From: Maritimibacter sp.
GTDB taxonomy: Bacteria; Pseudomonadota; Alphaproteobacteria; Rhodobacterales; Rhodobacteraceae
Direction: 5' to 3'
Length of the DNA stretch: 64,000 bases
Assembly: GCA_011389895.1 (NCBI GenBank)
Contig: JAABTN010000017.1
Coordinates: forward strand, 1 to 64,000
The notes below the pieces were generated by a model. The model was given only the letters and a program-made list of their open reading frames with translations, ran no database searches and was not told the origin of the DNA. Below are positions 7,994 to 16,524 of the stretch, one piece after another. Every line of letters starts with the position of its first letter. Within the stretch, counting starts at the first letter, position 1. A program made the position numbers and the translations under genes.

Positions 7994-9925
7994 TCAGGCG
8001 CGCTTGACCGTTTCGATATTGGTCACACCCATGGACGCCAGCACCTTTTCGACGATGTCTTCGGCCATCAGTGCGGCGGTGCGATACATGTCCTCGGGAC
8101 TGGCCTGATCAATGAAGGTGTCCGGCAGGAACATCGACCGGTATTTCAACCCGGCATCGAACATCCCGTTTTCCGCCAGAAGCTGTGCAACATGGCTTCC
8201 GAATCCGCCAACGGCGCCTTCTTCGATGGTGATCAGCACATCGTGCTCGCGCGCGAGACCCAAGATCATCTCGTGGTCCAGAGGCTTTGCGAACCGCGCA
8301 TCGGCCACGGTCGGGGTGATCCCGCGCGAGGTCAGCATTTCGGCGGCCTTGCACGCCTCTTCCAGCCGGGTGCCAAGCGACAGGATCGCAACCTTGGACC
8401 CTTCGCTCACGATCCGACCCTTGCCGATCTCGATCGGGGTCGGAATCTCGGGCATTTCGCACCCGACGCCCGCGCCGCGCGGATACCGCACCGCTGACGG
8501 TCCATCGTTGATCTCATGCGCCGTGGCGACCATGTGGACCAATTCGGCCTCGTTCGACGGGGCCATCACGGTGAACCCGGGAAGGTTGGACAGATACGCG
8601 ATATCGAAGCTGCCCGCGTGGGTCGCGCCATCTGCGCCGACAAGCCCGGCGCGGTCGATCATGAAGCGCACCGGAAGACGCTGGATCGCAACGTCATGGA
8701 TCACCTGGTCATAGCCGCGTTGCAGGAAGGTCGAATAGATCGCGGCATAGGGTTTCATCCCGCCTGCGGCGAGGCCCGCTGCGAAGGTCACGCCATGCTG
8801 CTCTGCGATACCCACGTCGAAGACGCGGTTCGGGAAACGTTCAGCGACAAGATCAAGCCCGGTTCCCCCCGGCATGGCCGCGGTCACCGCGACCACCTTG
8901 TCGTCAACCTCGGCCAGCTTGGTCAGGGTCTTGCCAAAAACGCTGGTATAGCTCGGCGCGTTCGAGGCCGATTTGTGCTGCTTGCCGGTGGCAAGGTCGA
9001 ATTTCGCGGTGGCATGGCCGCCGTCGCCGGAGCTTTCGGCGGGGGCATAGCCTTTGCCCTTCTTGGTGATCGCGTGGATCAGAACCGGGCCGGTGGCGCG
9101 GTCGTGCACCGTGCGCAGAACCTGCAAAAGCTGGTCCATATCATGCCCGTCGATGGGGCCGACATAGGAGAACCCGAGTTCTTCGAACAAGGTGCCGCCA
9201 ACGGTCATGCCCTTGAGCATTTCCTTGGCCCGGCGCGCGCCCTCCTGGAACGGGGGCGGCAGAAGCTTCACCGCGCCCTTGGCGGCGGCCTTGAATTCCT
9301 GGAAAGGTTCGCCTGCGTAAAGCCGCGACAGGTAGGACGACATGGCACCAACGGGCGGTGCGATGGACATGTCATTGTCGTTCAGCACGACGAAGAGACG
9401 CTTTTTCTCGTGACCCGCGTGGTTCATCGCCTCGAACGCCATGCCGCCGGTCAAGGCCCCGTCACCGATGACCGCGATCGCATCACCCAGCCCGTGCTCC
9501 GGGTTCCCGCCCAGATCGCGCGCGACGGCAAAGCCCATGGCAGCGGAAATCGAGGTGGAGCTATGGGCGGCCCCGAAGGGGTCATAGGGGCTTTCCGTGC
9601 GCTTGGTGAAGCCCGAAAGCCCGCCCTTTTGCCGGATCGAATGCATCTGGTCGCGCCGCCCGGTCAGGATCTTGTGCGGATAACACTGGTGGCTCACATC
9701 CCAGATCAGCCGATCCTTGGGCGTGTCGAAGATCGAGTGAAGCGCCACGGTGAGTTCTACGACACCAAGCCCGGCACCGAAATGCCCGCCGGTCTGTGAG
9801 ACGGAGAAAATCGTTTCGGCCCGCAATTCATCGGCCAGTTGTCGCAATTGCGCGTCCGAGTAGGTCTTCAGGTCCGCAGGAGACTTGACACTGTCAAGCA
9901 ATGGCGTGGCTGGACGGTCGGTCAT
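7994..9925 (-). CDS. dxs: 1-deoxy-D-xylulose-5-phosphate synthase
   Basis: A 643-residue transketolase-like enzyme that condenses pyruvate and glyceraldehyde 3-phosphate, the first step of the MEP isoprenoid pathway. The thiamine diphosphate site is visible ([18 protein letters not shown], then NDNDMSI), as are [15 protein letters not shown] with the catalytic Glu and the [14 protein letters not shown] loop. Start ATG 9925 ([13 protein letters not shown]) matches the family N terminus; the open frame continues upstream through ispA sequence. It follows ispA by 19 bases, so it is the last gene of an HDAC-like/xseB/ispA/dxs operon. Confidence 0.96.
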   Translation of the reverse strand: MTDRPATPLLDSVKSPADLKTYSDAQLRQLADELRAETIFSVSQTGGHFGAGLGVVELTVALHSIFDTPKDRLIWDVSHQCYPHKILTGRRDQMHSIRQKGGLSGFTKRTESPYDPFGAAHSSTSISAAMGFAVARDLGGNPEHGLGDAIAVIGDGALTGGMAFEAMNHAGHEKKRLFVVLNDNDMSIAPPVGAMSSYLSRLYAGEPFQEFKAAAKGAVKLLPPPFQEGARRAKEMLKGMTVGGTLFEELGFSYVGPIDGHDMDQLLQVLRTVHDRATGPVLIHAITKKGKGYAPAESSGDGGHATAKFDLATGKQHKSASNAPSYTSVFGKTLTKLAEVDDKVVAVTAAMPGGTGLDLVAERFPNRVFDVGIAEQHGVTFAAGLAAGGMKPYAAIYSTFLQRGYDQVIHDVAIQRLPVRFMIDRAGLVGADGATHAGSFDIAYLSNLPGFTVMAPSNEAELVHMVATAHEINDGPSAVRYPRGAGVGCEMPEIPTPIEIGKGRIVSEGSKVAILSLGTRLEEACKAAEMLTSRGITPTVADARFAKPLDHEMILGLAREHDVLITIEEGAVGGFGSHVAQLLAENGMFDAGLKYRSMFLPDTFIDQASPEDMYRTAALMAEDIVEKVLASMGVTNIETVKRA

Positions 9926-9944
9926 ATGGCGGGCCCCAATTTCA

Positions 9945-10805
9945 TTAATTATCGCGCGAAATAGCGAAATGTGCTGCTTGTCGCAAGCTGTCAGCTTTTG
10001 CACCATAGGGCGAAAGCGCGTCGCAGGCGTCATGCACAAGTTCCGATGCGCGGATTTTCGCTCCCTCCATCCCCAGAAGAGAGACAAAGGTCGCCTTGCC
10101 GGCGTTGGCGTCCTTGTTGACCGCCTTGCCAACGGTTTTCACATCGCCCTCGATGTCGAGGATGTCATCCGCGATCTGGAACGCGAGCCCCAGCGCCTCG
10201 CCATACTTGCGCAGGGGTTCGATATCTTTCTGCGCCATCCGGGCCCCGGCGCAGGCGGACCATTCGAACAAGGCCCCCGTCTTGCCCGCCTGAAGCGCGA
10301 TGATTTCGTCCAACGTGAGCGGCGTGGTCGCGGATTCTGCAGCGAGATCAAGCGCTTGGCCCAACACCATGCCTTCGCCGCCCGCGCCATACGCAAGGCT
10401 TACGCAAAGATCGCCCCGCACGTCGCCCGGCCCCACGGCAGGGTCGGCGACGAGTTGAAAGGCGATCGACTGAAGCGCATCGCCCGCCAGAACCGCGGTG
10501 GCATCGTCCCATTTCTTGTGCACCGTGGGCTGCCCCCGGCGCAGGTCGTCATTGTCCATGCAAGGCAAATCGTCGTGAACCAGCGAACAGGCGTGCATCG
10601 CTTCGATCGCGGCGGCGGGATATTGGCTTGCCTCGGGCCCGATGCCGAACATCTTCGCCCCCTCGATCACGAGAAACCCGCGAAGCCCCTTACCGCCCTG
10701 AACCGCATACGCCATCGGTTCGGCCATTGGTCCGTGCTTGGGAAGGGCTGCGTTGAGACAGGTTCGCGCAATCTGGTTGGCGGCCTCAAGCGTGTCGAGA
10801 AACAT
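9945..10805 (-). CDS. ispA: Polyprenyl diphosphate synthase (farnesyl/geranyl diphosphate synthase)
   Basis: A 286-residue trans-prenyltransferase with both aspartate-rich motifs: DDLPCMD followed by DDLRRG, and DDILDIEGD. It also has the [15 protein letters not shown] segment that binds isopentenyl diphosphate. The length and the position between xseB and dxs are those of ispA in many proteobacteria. It makes farnesyl (or geranyl) diphosphate from the products of the MEP pathway that Dxs feeds. The gene starts three bases after the xseB stop, so translation is likely coupled. Confidence 0.93.
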   Translation of the reverse strand: MFLDTLEAANQIARTCLNAALPKHGPMAEPMAYAVQGGKGLRGFLVIEGAKMFGIGPEASQYPAAAIEAMHACSLVHDDLPCMDNDDLRRGQPTVHKKWDDATAVLAGDALQSIAFQLVADPAVGPGDVRGDLCVSLAYGAGGEGMVLGQALDLAAESATTPLTLDEIIALQAGKTGALFEWSACAGARMAQKDIEPLRKYGEALGLAFQIADDILDIEGDVKTVGKAVNKDANAGKATFVSLLGMEGAKIRASELVHDACDALSPYGAKADSLRQAAHFAISRDN

Positions 10806-10808
10806 CCC

Positions 10809-11048
10809 CTACTCCTCGACGGGCTGTGTGCCGGTGGGTTGACCGTCACGGTCGAGCGTGATGGCCGCCACCTTTTCCTCGGCGTCCTTGAGTTTGACCT
10901 CGCACCGCGCCTTGAGCGCGGCGCCCCGTTCGTAAAGCCGGATCGAGTTCTCGAGCGCGACATCTCCGCGCTCCAATTGGCCCACCACGGTTTCAAGCTC
11001 CTGCATCGCTTCTTCGAAGCTCATCTCCTCAACCGGCCTGTCACTCAT
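10809..11048 (-). CDS. xseB: Exodeoxyribonuclease VII small subunit
   Basis: A 79-residue, mostly helical acidic protein with the family core SFEEAMQELETVVGQLERGD, followed by LENSIRLYERGAAL and a variable tail. XseB subunits coat the XseA subunit to form the single-strand exonuclease VII. The xseA gene is not in the window. Its ATG overlaps the stop of the upstream HDAC-like gene (ATGA), and ispA follows after three bases; this xseB-ispA-dxs order is widely conserved. Confidence 0.93.
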   Translation of the reverse strand: MSDRPVEEMSFEEAMQELETVVGQLERGDVALENSIRLYERGAALKARCEVKLKDAEEKVAAITLDRDGQPTGTQPVEE

Positions 11049-11980
11049 GATCCCCGCTCCATCAAAATCTTTGTGTGTAATGCGGCACTTTGCCCCAGCG
11101 CTTGCAAATCATATCCACCTTCGAGTGTCGAGACCACCCGGCCCTCGCAAACACGTTCGGCGACGTCCAGAAGTTTCCCGGTGACCCAGCCGAAATCTTC
11201 GGTGCTCCATGAAAGCGTGGCCAGCGGATCGTCGCCATGGGCGTCGAAACCGGCGGAGACGAGGATGAGCTGCGGCTCCCATTCGGTGATCCATGGCAGG
11301 ATATACTCCCCCCAGGCTTCGCGCATCTTGGCAGAGCCGCTTCGGGGCGGGAGGGCGGCGTTCCTGATCTGCTCAAACGCCCCGCGTTCATCGGCGCGAC
11401 CGGTGCCGGGGTAGAGCGGCATTTCGTGCGACGACGCAAAGCGCACGCGGCTTTCATTCCACAGCACATCCTGCGTGCCGTTGCCGTGGTGCACGTCGAA
11501 ATCGAGGATCGCGACCCGGTCCAGCCCATGCGTCTCAAGCGCGTGAAGCGCGGCGATGGCGACGTTGGAGAACAAGCAAAAGCCCATCGGTTTCGCCTTT
11601 TCGGCGTGGTGGCCGGGCGGGCGGCAGGTGACGAAGGCATTGCGCACCTCGCCCCCCAGCACCGCATCGACGGCGGCGATATTCGCTCCAACCCCGCGCA
11701 GGGCCGCGTTATAGCTGCCGGGGGCCATTGCGGTATCGGCATCCATTTGCGCAAAACCCTCTTTCGGCTCGGCGTCGCGCACCCGGTCGACATGGACCAA
11801 GGGGTGGGCGAGGCGCAGGTGGGCCTCGGTCGCAAGCGGTGCATCGCGCCGGTCCAGCGGGTCGAATTCCGGGGCGGAAAGCGCCTCGCGCATCGCCGCC
11901 AGACGGGCGACCTGTTCCGGGTGGCCGGGGGGTGTGACGTGATCATCGCAGTCGGGGTGGGAATAAAGCGCCGTTGTCAT
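11045..11980 (-). CDS. Histone deacetylase family protein (acetylpolyamine amidohydrolase-like)
   Basis: A 311-residue arginase/deacetylase-fold zinc enzyme. Visible motifs are GHPEQVARL, RPPGHHAEKAKPMGFC with the catalytic His pair, the zinc-binding FDVHHGNGTQ, SAGFDAHGDDPL with a second zinc ligand, and LEGGYDLQALG. Bacterial members deacetylate polyamines, acetylated small molecules or possibly lysines; the substrate is not deducible here. It heads the xseB-ispA-dxs operon, overlapping xseB by four bases. This is a common arrangement in alphaproteobacteria with no proven metabolic link. Confidence 0.88.
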   Translation of the reverse strand: MTTALYSHPDCDDHVTPPGHPEQVARLAAMREALSAPEFDPLDRRDAPLATEAHLRLAHPLVHVDRVRDAEPKEGFAQMDADTAMAPGSYNAALRGVGANIAAVDAVLGGEVRNAFVTCRPPGHHAEKAKPMGFCLFSNVAIAALHALETHGLDRVAILDFDVHHGNGTQDVLWNESRVRFASSHEMPLYPGTGRADERGAFEQIRNAALPPRSGSAKMREAWGEYILPWITEWEPQLILVSAGFDAHGDDPLATLSWSTEDFGWVTGKLLDVAERVCEGRVVSTLEGGYDLQALGQSAALHTKILMERGS

Positions 11981-12062
11981 GCGCGGACGCTATGCCAAAC
12001 GGGCCACGTCTTCAAGAAATTGAAACATGCGAAGGGTTTGGCCGGGTCGATGATGTGCCGGT

Positions 12063-12701
12063 TCAGTCCGGGACCAGCATGTATCCCGTGCCGCGCACGG
12101 TTTGCAGGTAACGTGGCGCCTTTTGGTCGGTCTCAAGCTTGCGTCTCAGCCGGGTGATCTGCACATCCACCGCGCGGCTCGACGGATCGGCCTCGACCGC
12201 GTCGGCAAGCTCGGCGCGCGTCAGCGGTGCGTTGGGGCGGCTGGCGAGCAGACGCATCAGCTTGACCTCGGTCGCGGTCAGCGCCCGGCGCGCGTCGCCT
12301 TCCATCAAGAGCGCCTGGTCAATGATATACCGCCGCGCGCCCAGCCGAAGCTCTTTCGGGGCGACCACCACCGGCGGCGGGCGGCGGTCGAGCACATGGT
12401 TGATGCGGTCGATCAGCGCCTGTGGTTCAAAAGGTTTTTGCAGCGTTTCGCCGGTTTGGGCGGACCCGGCACAGATCAGCCACAGGACCGGGGCCTTGGT
12501 CAGGTCACACAGGCTTTCATCCGGCTGGCTGTCGTCCATAACGATGAGATCGAAATCCAATCCCGCCAGCAACCGGCGCGCATGGTCCGTGTCGCGCGCC
12601 GCGCTGACCAGGAACCCCTGCCGCGTCAGGTAGGTGCGGAACAGGTCCCGTCGCGCCGGGTCACCGTCGATTAGCATGAGATGTGCCGGAGTCTCGATCA
12701 T
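12063..12701 (-). CDS. petR: OmpR-type response regulator, PetR-like, with a shortened receiver
   Basis: A 212-residue protein with an N-terminal receiver (~1-105) and C-terminal winged helix (~115-212, ending TVRGTGYMLVPD). The phosphoacceptor is likely the first Asp of LIVMDD and the Lys of QKPF is present. However, the acidic pocket reads IDGD and the region between the Thr/Ser position and the Lys is shorter than usual. No histidine kinase gene is nearby. Its start overlaps the stop of the MarR-family gene, as in the petP-petR pair described in Rhodobacter capsulatus; the symbol is assigned by that resemblance. It ends 82 bases before the HDAC-like gene. Confidence 0.75.
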   Translation of the reverse strand: MIETPAHLMLIDGDPARRDLFRTYLTRQGFLVSAARDTDHARRLLAGLDFDLIVMDDSQPDESLCDLTKAPVLWLICAGSAQTGETLQKPFEPQALIDRINHVLDRRPPPVVVAPKELRLGARRYIIDQALLMEGDARRALTATEVKLMRLLASRPNAPLTRAELADAVEADPSSRAVDVQITRLRRKLETDQKAPRYLQTVRGTGYMLVPD

Positions 12702-13189
12702 TCCGGGTCCTTCAACAAATCGAAATGGCGGCGTTGGTCCGGGTCCATCATCGCTTCCAGCACCATGCGAAACCCTTGCACCGCCTCAGGCCCCGCATCG
12801 CGGTAGGCCGCCCGCATCCGGGCACGCTGAGCGTCCGCCAACTCGGCTTCGAGTTCAATGCCGGATTCGGTGAGATACATGTTTCGCTCGCGCTTGTCCC
12901 GCTTGCCCACCCGGCTTTCGACCAACCCGTCCTCGATCAGGGTTCGAAGCACCCGGTTGAGCGATTGCTTGGTGACGCCCAGAAGTGAGAGAAGGTTGTT
13001 TACCGTGGTCCCCGGACTTCGGTGGATGAAATGAATGGCGCGATGATGGGCGCGGCCATACCCGTGTTTGGCAAGAATGCGGTCGGGGTCCGCCGTGAAG
13101 CCGCGATAGGCGAAATACATCGCCTCGATGCCCTTCTTGAGCTGCTCATCGGTGAGAAACAGCAGCGATGGTTCTCGGCGGTCATCCAT
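12698..13189 (-). CDS. petP: MarR family transcriptional regulator, PetP-like
   Basis: A 163-residue winged-helix regulator. The helix-turn-helix is around NNLLSLLGVTKQSLNRVLRT, followed by the wing (GLVESRVGKRDKRERNMYLT). It opens with FLTDEQLKKGIEAMYFAYR and contains ILAKHGYGRAHHRAIHFI, a pattern I associate with the PetP group paired with PetR. The start at ATG 13189 has a GGAGG ribosome site; the large open frame upstream reads through ilvE antisense and is not real. The ATGA overlap with petR means coupled translation. A 6-bp-arm inverted repeat 47 bases upstream is a candidate autoregulatory operator. Confidence 0.8.
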   Translation of the reverse strand: MDDRREPSLLFLTDEQLKKGIEAMYFAYRGFTADPDRILAKHGYGRAHHRAIHFIHRSPGTTVNNLLSLLGVTKQSLNRVLRTLIEDGLVESRVGKRDKRERNMYLTESGIELEAELADAQRARMRAAYRDAGPEAVQGFRMVLEAMMDPDQRRHFDLLKDPE

Positions 13190-13235
13190 TCCCGGCCTCC
13201 CCGTGTTCACGAATTGCTTCTTCCTTGGGCAGGTT

Positions 13236-13254
13236 AAGTCAGCCTTGTTGACTT
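13236..13254. promoter_or_regulatory. Inverted repeat AAGTCA-N7-TGACTT, candidate MarR-type operator
   Basis: Perfect 6-base arms with a 7-base spacer lie in the 183-base divergent region between petP and ilvE. MarR proteins commonly bind such palindromes and repress their own promoter. No binding data are available. Confidence 0.4.
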
Positions 13255-13372
13255 TCCAAGGGGTGAATGTTACCGAATCGTCGCTTTGGCGCAACTTTAT
13301 GTCCGCTCCGGACCTAAGTGGCGCAACAAATGGAAATGCACAAGCAATTGGTCCGTGCGAAGGAGAAGAGAC

Positions 13373-14239
13373 ATGGCTGGATATGACGACCGCGAGGGCA
13401 AGATCTGGGTCGACGGGGCGCTGGTGGATTGGCGTGATGCGAATGTGCATGTCCTGAGCCATGCGCTTCACTACGCGTCCTCGGTCTTCGAGGGCGAGCG
13501 TGCCTATGGTGGCAATATCTTTCTCACCGACAAGCATTCCGAACGCCTGCTGGGGTCGGGTGAGCTTCTCGATATGCCGATCCCGTGGACGGCCGCGCAA
13601 ATCACGGCGGCCAAGGACGAGGTGTTGAAGGCCAACGGGTTGACCGATGCCTATGTGCGCGCGGTCGCCTTTCGCGGTGTGGGCGAGGATATGGGGGTCA
13701 GCTCGGCTCGCAACCCCGTGCGCCTCTATATCGCCGCTTGGGAATGGGGGAGCTATTATGGCGACGCGAAAATGAAGGGCGCGAAGCTCGATATTTCGAA
13801 ATGGAAGCGTCCCTCGCCGGAAACGATCCCGACAGCGGCCAAGGCGGCGGGGCTTTACATGATCTGCACCATGTCGAAACACGCGGCGGAAGCGAAAGGA
13901 TGCTCGGACGCGCTGTTTTTCGATTATCGCGGCTACGTGGCCGAGGCGACGGGGGCGAACGTGTTTTTCGTCAAGGATGGCGAGGTGCACACGCCGCTGC
14001 CCGATGCGATCCTCAATGGCCTGACCCGTCAGACGGTGATCGAGATGCTGAAAGAGCGTGGGATCAAGGTGCACGAGCGCCACATCATGCCCGAGGAGAT
14101 GGAGGGGTTCGAGCAATGCTGGCTGACCGGGTCGGCGGCCGAAGTGACGCCGGTCGGCCAGATCGGGGCGTATACGTTCGAGGTCGGCGCGCTCACCCGC
14201 GATATCGCTGAAGCCTACGAGGCGCGCGTGCGGGCCTGA
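13373..14239 (+). CDS. ilvE: Branched-chain amino acid aminotransferase
   Basis: A 288-residue class IV PLP aminotransferase: FEGERAYGGNIFLTDKHSERL near the N terminus, PTAAKAAGLYMICTMSKHAA, then YVAEATGANVFFVKDGEVHTP, and C-terminal CWLTGSAAEVTPVGQIG. It moves amino groups between glutamate and the keto acids of leucine, isoleucine and valine. Start ATG 13373 has a strong AGGAG site. It is monocistronic, with a good terminator 22 bases after the stop. The D-amino acid/4-amino-4-deoxychorismate lyase relatives are less likely given the FEGERAY and TGTAAEV-like motifs. Confidence 0.9.
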   Translation: MAGYDDREGKIWVDGALVDWRDANVHVLSHALHYASSVFEGERAYGGNIFLTDKHSERLLGSGELLDMPIPWTAAQITAAKDEVLKANGLTDAYVRAVAFRGVGEDMGVSSARNPVRLYIAAWEWGSYYGDAKMKGAKLDISKWKRPSPETIPTAAKAAGLYMICTMSKHAAEAKGCSDALFFDYRGYVAEATGANVFFVKDGEVHTPLPDAILNGLTRQTVIEMLKERGIKVHERHIMPEEMEGFEQCWLTGSAAEVTPVGQIGAYTFEVGALTRDIAEAYEARVRA

Positions 14240-14261
14240 CCGCGTGCGCCCATCATTGCGC

Positions 14262-14292
14262 AAAAGCCCCGGGGATGCACCCGGGGCTTTTT
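14262..14292 (+). terminator. Intrinsic terminator after ilvE
   Basis: GCCCCGGG and CCCGGGGC form an 8-bp stem around GATGCA, flanked by AAAA and TTTTT. Confidence 0.85.
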
Positions 14293-14391
14293 CATTTCGC
14301 CCAGCTATCTTGACGGGATCTCAACACTCTTGGCGCAGGATCAACGGGGCCGGGGTGGTCCCGGTTGAAACCTGTCCGTTGGGGTGGTGCC

Positions 14392-14841
14392 GTGTCCGAG
14401 ATTTTGAAAAAACGTCTGAACCTTTTTTATATCCTTGGCCTGATTGCCCTGATCGTGTTGCCCACGGCGATCACCCTTGGGCTTCACCATGTCTCGCGCG
14501 ATCCAAATCTGCGCCCCTTTGCGGTGACGCAACAAAGCCTTGCTGCCTATGAACGGGCGACCGGCACCGGCTCTGGCGTCGAGATCGTGGCGCAGGTGGA
14601 ATGGGACGGGGCCACGGCGGAAGTGTCACAACGCCATATGCGGCGGGCCATCACCGATGCGTTCCGATCGAAGGGGGTCGAGGTTCACGTTGCTTTCGTC
14701 ACCGGGGGGTCTGGGGGGAATGCGACGCGCGTGACCTACGTGGTCGGTCATTCCCGGATCGGGCCCTTCCCGGCGCACCGCGCGGCCGAGGGGGTGTCGG
14801 CGGCTGTCGACGCCTATCGCATGCATGCCCCGACCAGCTGA
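14392..14841 (+). CDS. Membrane-anchored protein of unknown function, first of a tandem paralogous pair
   Basis: About 149 residues from GTG 14392 (a TTG at 14365 is the alternative; both have a GGGGTGG upstream). A single membrane helix near residues 10-30 (LFYILGLIALIVLPTAI) is followed by a soluble, presumably periplasmic domain. Landmarks are SRDPNLRPFAVTQ, AFRSKGVEVHV, VTYVVGHSRIGPFP and a C-terminal helix, GVSAAVDAYRM. The same landmarks in the same order occur in the next gene, with which it overlaps by 17 bases. I recognise no family and assign no function. Confidence 0.7.
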   Translation: MSEILKKRLNLFYILGLIALIVLPTAITLGLHHVSRDPNLRPFAVTQQSLAAYERATGTGSGVEIVAQVEWDGATAEVSQRHMRRAITDAFRSKGVEVHVAFVTGGSGGNATRVTYVVGHSRIGPFPAHRAAEGVSAAVDAYRMHAPTS

Positions 14842-15316
14842 CCCCCACGCCGAGGTGGACACCTCCAAACGCCCTGTTGTGTGGATCATCGGGCTGATCG
14901 GTGTCATCGCCTTTCCGATGATCGCCTCCCTTGTCTATTTCCAGATCTCGCAAGACCCCTCGCTGCGCCCCCTTGGCGTGACGCAGGAGGCCGAGCGCGC
15001 CTATGTGCGCGGCGCATCGGGGGAGGGCAGGCCTTTGGAGATCACCGTTCGGGTGCACTGGGCCCCCGGTCATACCGGCGGTCACACCCACCTGTCGTTG
15101 CGGGAGGCGTTTCACAAGTCGTTCGAGTCCAAGGGGATCACGGCGGTGGATGTGCGGTTCCTGACGGGTCAGGACCGCACCACGGTTACCTATGTCATCG
15201 GGTCAAGCACCATCGGACCGGTTCCGGTGGAACAGGCCGCGCAGGGGGTCAATGCCGCTGTCGATGCCTTCCACATGTCGCAAGAGGAGCGGGAGCGGTT
15301 CGTGAACGGCGAGTGA
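14825..15316 (+). CDS. Membrane-anchored protein of unknown function, second of a tandem paralogous pair
   Basis: A 163-residue protein paralogous to the preceding one: membrane helix at about 19-40 (VWIIGLIGVIAFPMIASLV), then SQDPSLRPLGVTQ, SFESKGITAVDVRF, VTYVIGSSTIGPVP and GVNAAVDAFHM. Compared with the first copy it has a His-rich insertion (GHTGGHTH). The ATG lies inside the end of the first gene (17-base overlap, different frame), so the pair is one transcript with coupled translation. Function unknown. It converges on the cytochrome c peroxidase gene across a shared terminator. Confidence 0.75.
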   Translation: MPRPADPHAEVDTSKRPVVWIIGLIGVIAFPMIASLVYFQISQDPSLRPLGVTQEAERAYVRGASGEGRPLEITVRVHWAPGHTGGHTHLSLREAFHKSFESKGITAVDVRFLTGQDRTTVTYVIGSSTIGPVPVEQAAQGVNAAVDAFHMSQEERERFVNGE

Positions 15317-15324
15317 CGCAAACG

Positions 15325-15356
15325 AAAAAGCCGGGGTCAGGCGTGCTGACCCCGGC
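15325..15356 (-). terminator. Terminator of the cytochrome c peroxidase gene
   Basis: GCCGGGGTCAG and CTGACCCCGGC form an 11-bp stem around a 5-base loop. On the minus strand it runs into TTTTTCG. It lies between convergent genes and may also end the plus-strand transcript, where a TTTT follows four bases later. Confidence 0.8.
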
Positions 15357-15382
15357 GTCGGTTTTACCCGTGGTGCGCGATG

Positions 15383-16432
15383 TTATTCCGCGGCGGGAAG
15401 GATCTCGGCACTCGGGCGGGGTGTCGTATCGGTCTCGGCGGGCAGGACCGGCACCGTGACGTCCGGCACTTCACCGGTTAGCGCGTCGAGGAATGCGACG
15501 ATCTGGTCTGCTTCGCCGTCGGCCAATTCTTCGCCCAGCTGGCTTTCCGCCATGATCTGCACCGCGACTTTCAGGTTCCAGACCTTGCCGGAGTGGAAGT
15601 AGGGCGCGGTGACCCCGACGTTGCGCAGCGGCGAGGCGCGGAAGACATATTCATCATCCACGGTGTCGGTCACGGCAAAACGCCCCTTGTCGCCTTCGGG
15701 CAGGATTTCCGCGCCCGGACGTTCGATCAGGCCGAAGGGATAGTAGCCCTTACCACCAAGGTTCACGCCATCGTGGCAGGCCACGCAGCCCTTATCCATG
15801 AACAGCTGAAGCCCGGCGACCGCATCGTCGGTCATCGCGGCATCATCGCCGTTCAACCAGGAATCAAACGGGGCCGGCGTGATCAGGGTGGCTTCGAACG
15901 CTTCGATGGCCTTTGCCATGTTGTCGAAGGTCACCGGGTCATCGGCCTCGAAGGCAGCCGAGAACATGCTGACATAATCCGGCATCGACGACAGGGTCAC
16001 GACGACGTTTTCCGGCGTGTTGGCCATTTCGACACCGGCCTGCACCGGCCCCTTGGCCTGTTCGGCAAGGTCAGCGGCGCGACCATCCCAGAATTGCGCT
16101 TCGTTCAGGACCGAGTTCAACACCGTTGGCGAGTTGCGCGGACCCTTTTGCCAGCCATGGCCGATCGAGGTTTCAAGGTTGTCATCCCCACCGGTGGCAA
16201 GGTTGTGACACGAGTAGCAGGAAAACACGCCCGAGGCCGAGAGGCGCGGATCGAAGAAAAGAGCCTTGCCCAATTCGATCTTCTCCGGCGTGATCGGGTT
16301 GTTGGACACGCTCGGCACCGTCGAGGGAAGGGGTTTGAACATCTCCGACGCTGCGGCCCGCAAATCGTCTTGTGCCAAGGCGGGTGTGGCGAGGAGTGTG
16401 GTTGCCAGTAGTGTGTATGCGACATGTCTCAT
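15383..16432 (-). CDS. ccpA: Di-haem cytochrome c peroxidase (CcpA/MauG family)
   Basis: A 349-residue exported protein: signal peptide MRHVAYTLLATTLLATPALA, then two c-type haem sites, CYSCH (N-terminal domain) and CVACH (C-terminal domain). Family segments IELGKALFFDPRLSASG and RASPLRNVGVTAPYFHSG are present. It should reduce hydrogen peroxide in the periplasm using electrons from a c-type cytochrome. ATG 16432 has a GGAGG ribosome site. A 17-base near-perfect Irr-type iron control element lies 58 bases upstream, which fits control of a haem protein by iron/haem status. It ends at a bidirectional terminator. Confidence 0.88.
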   Translation of the reverse strand: MRHVAYTLLATTLLATPALAQDDLRAAASEMFKPLPSTVPSVSNNPITPEKIELGKALFFDPRLSASGVFSCYSCHNLATGGDDNLETSIGHGWQKGPRNSPTVLNSVLNEAQFWDGRAADLAEQAKGPVQAGVEMANTPENVVVTLSSMPDYVSMFSAAFEADDPVTFDNMAKAIEAFEATLITPAPFDSWLNGDDAAMTDDAVAGLQLFMDKGCVACHDGVNLGGKGYYPFGLIERPGAEILPEGDKGRFAVTDTVDDEYVFRASPLRNVGVTAPYFHSGKVWNLKVAVQIMAESQLGEELADGEADQIVAFLDALTGEVPDVTVPVLPAETDTTPRPSAEILPAAE

Positions 16433-16489
16433 GAAGAGCCTCCATTTGTGTCGACCCATCACAGCACCCTGAGCATCGCCTGTCCTTGA

Positions 16490-16506
16490 TTTAGAACAAT
16501 TCAAAA
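16490..16506 (-). promoter_or_regulatory. Iron control element (Irr/ICE box) upstream of ccpA
   Basis: The plus strand reads TTTAGAACAATTCAAAA. Against the published alphaproteobacterial ICE consensus TTTAGAANNNTTCTAAA this has 13 of 14 defined positions. Placed 58 bases upstream of the ccpA start, it fits control by Irr, the haem-sensing Fur relative. Confidence 0.7.
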
Positions 16507-16524
16507 AGATGTATTTCCGATGGA

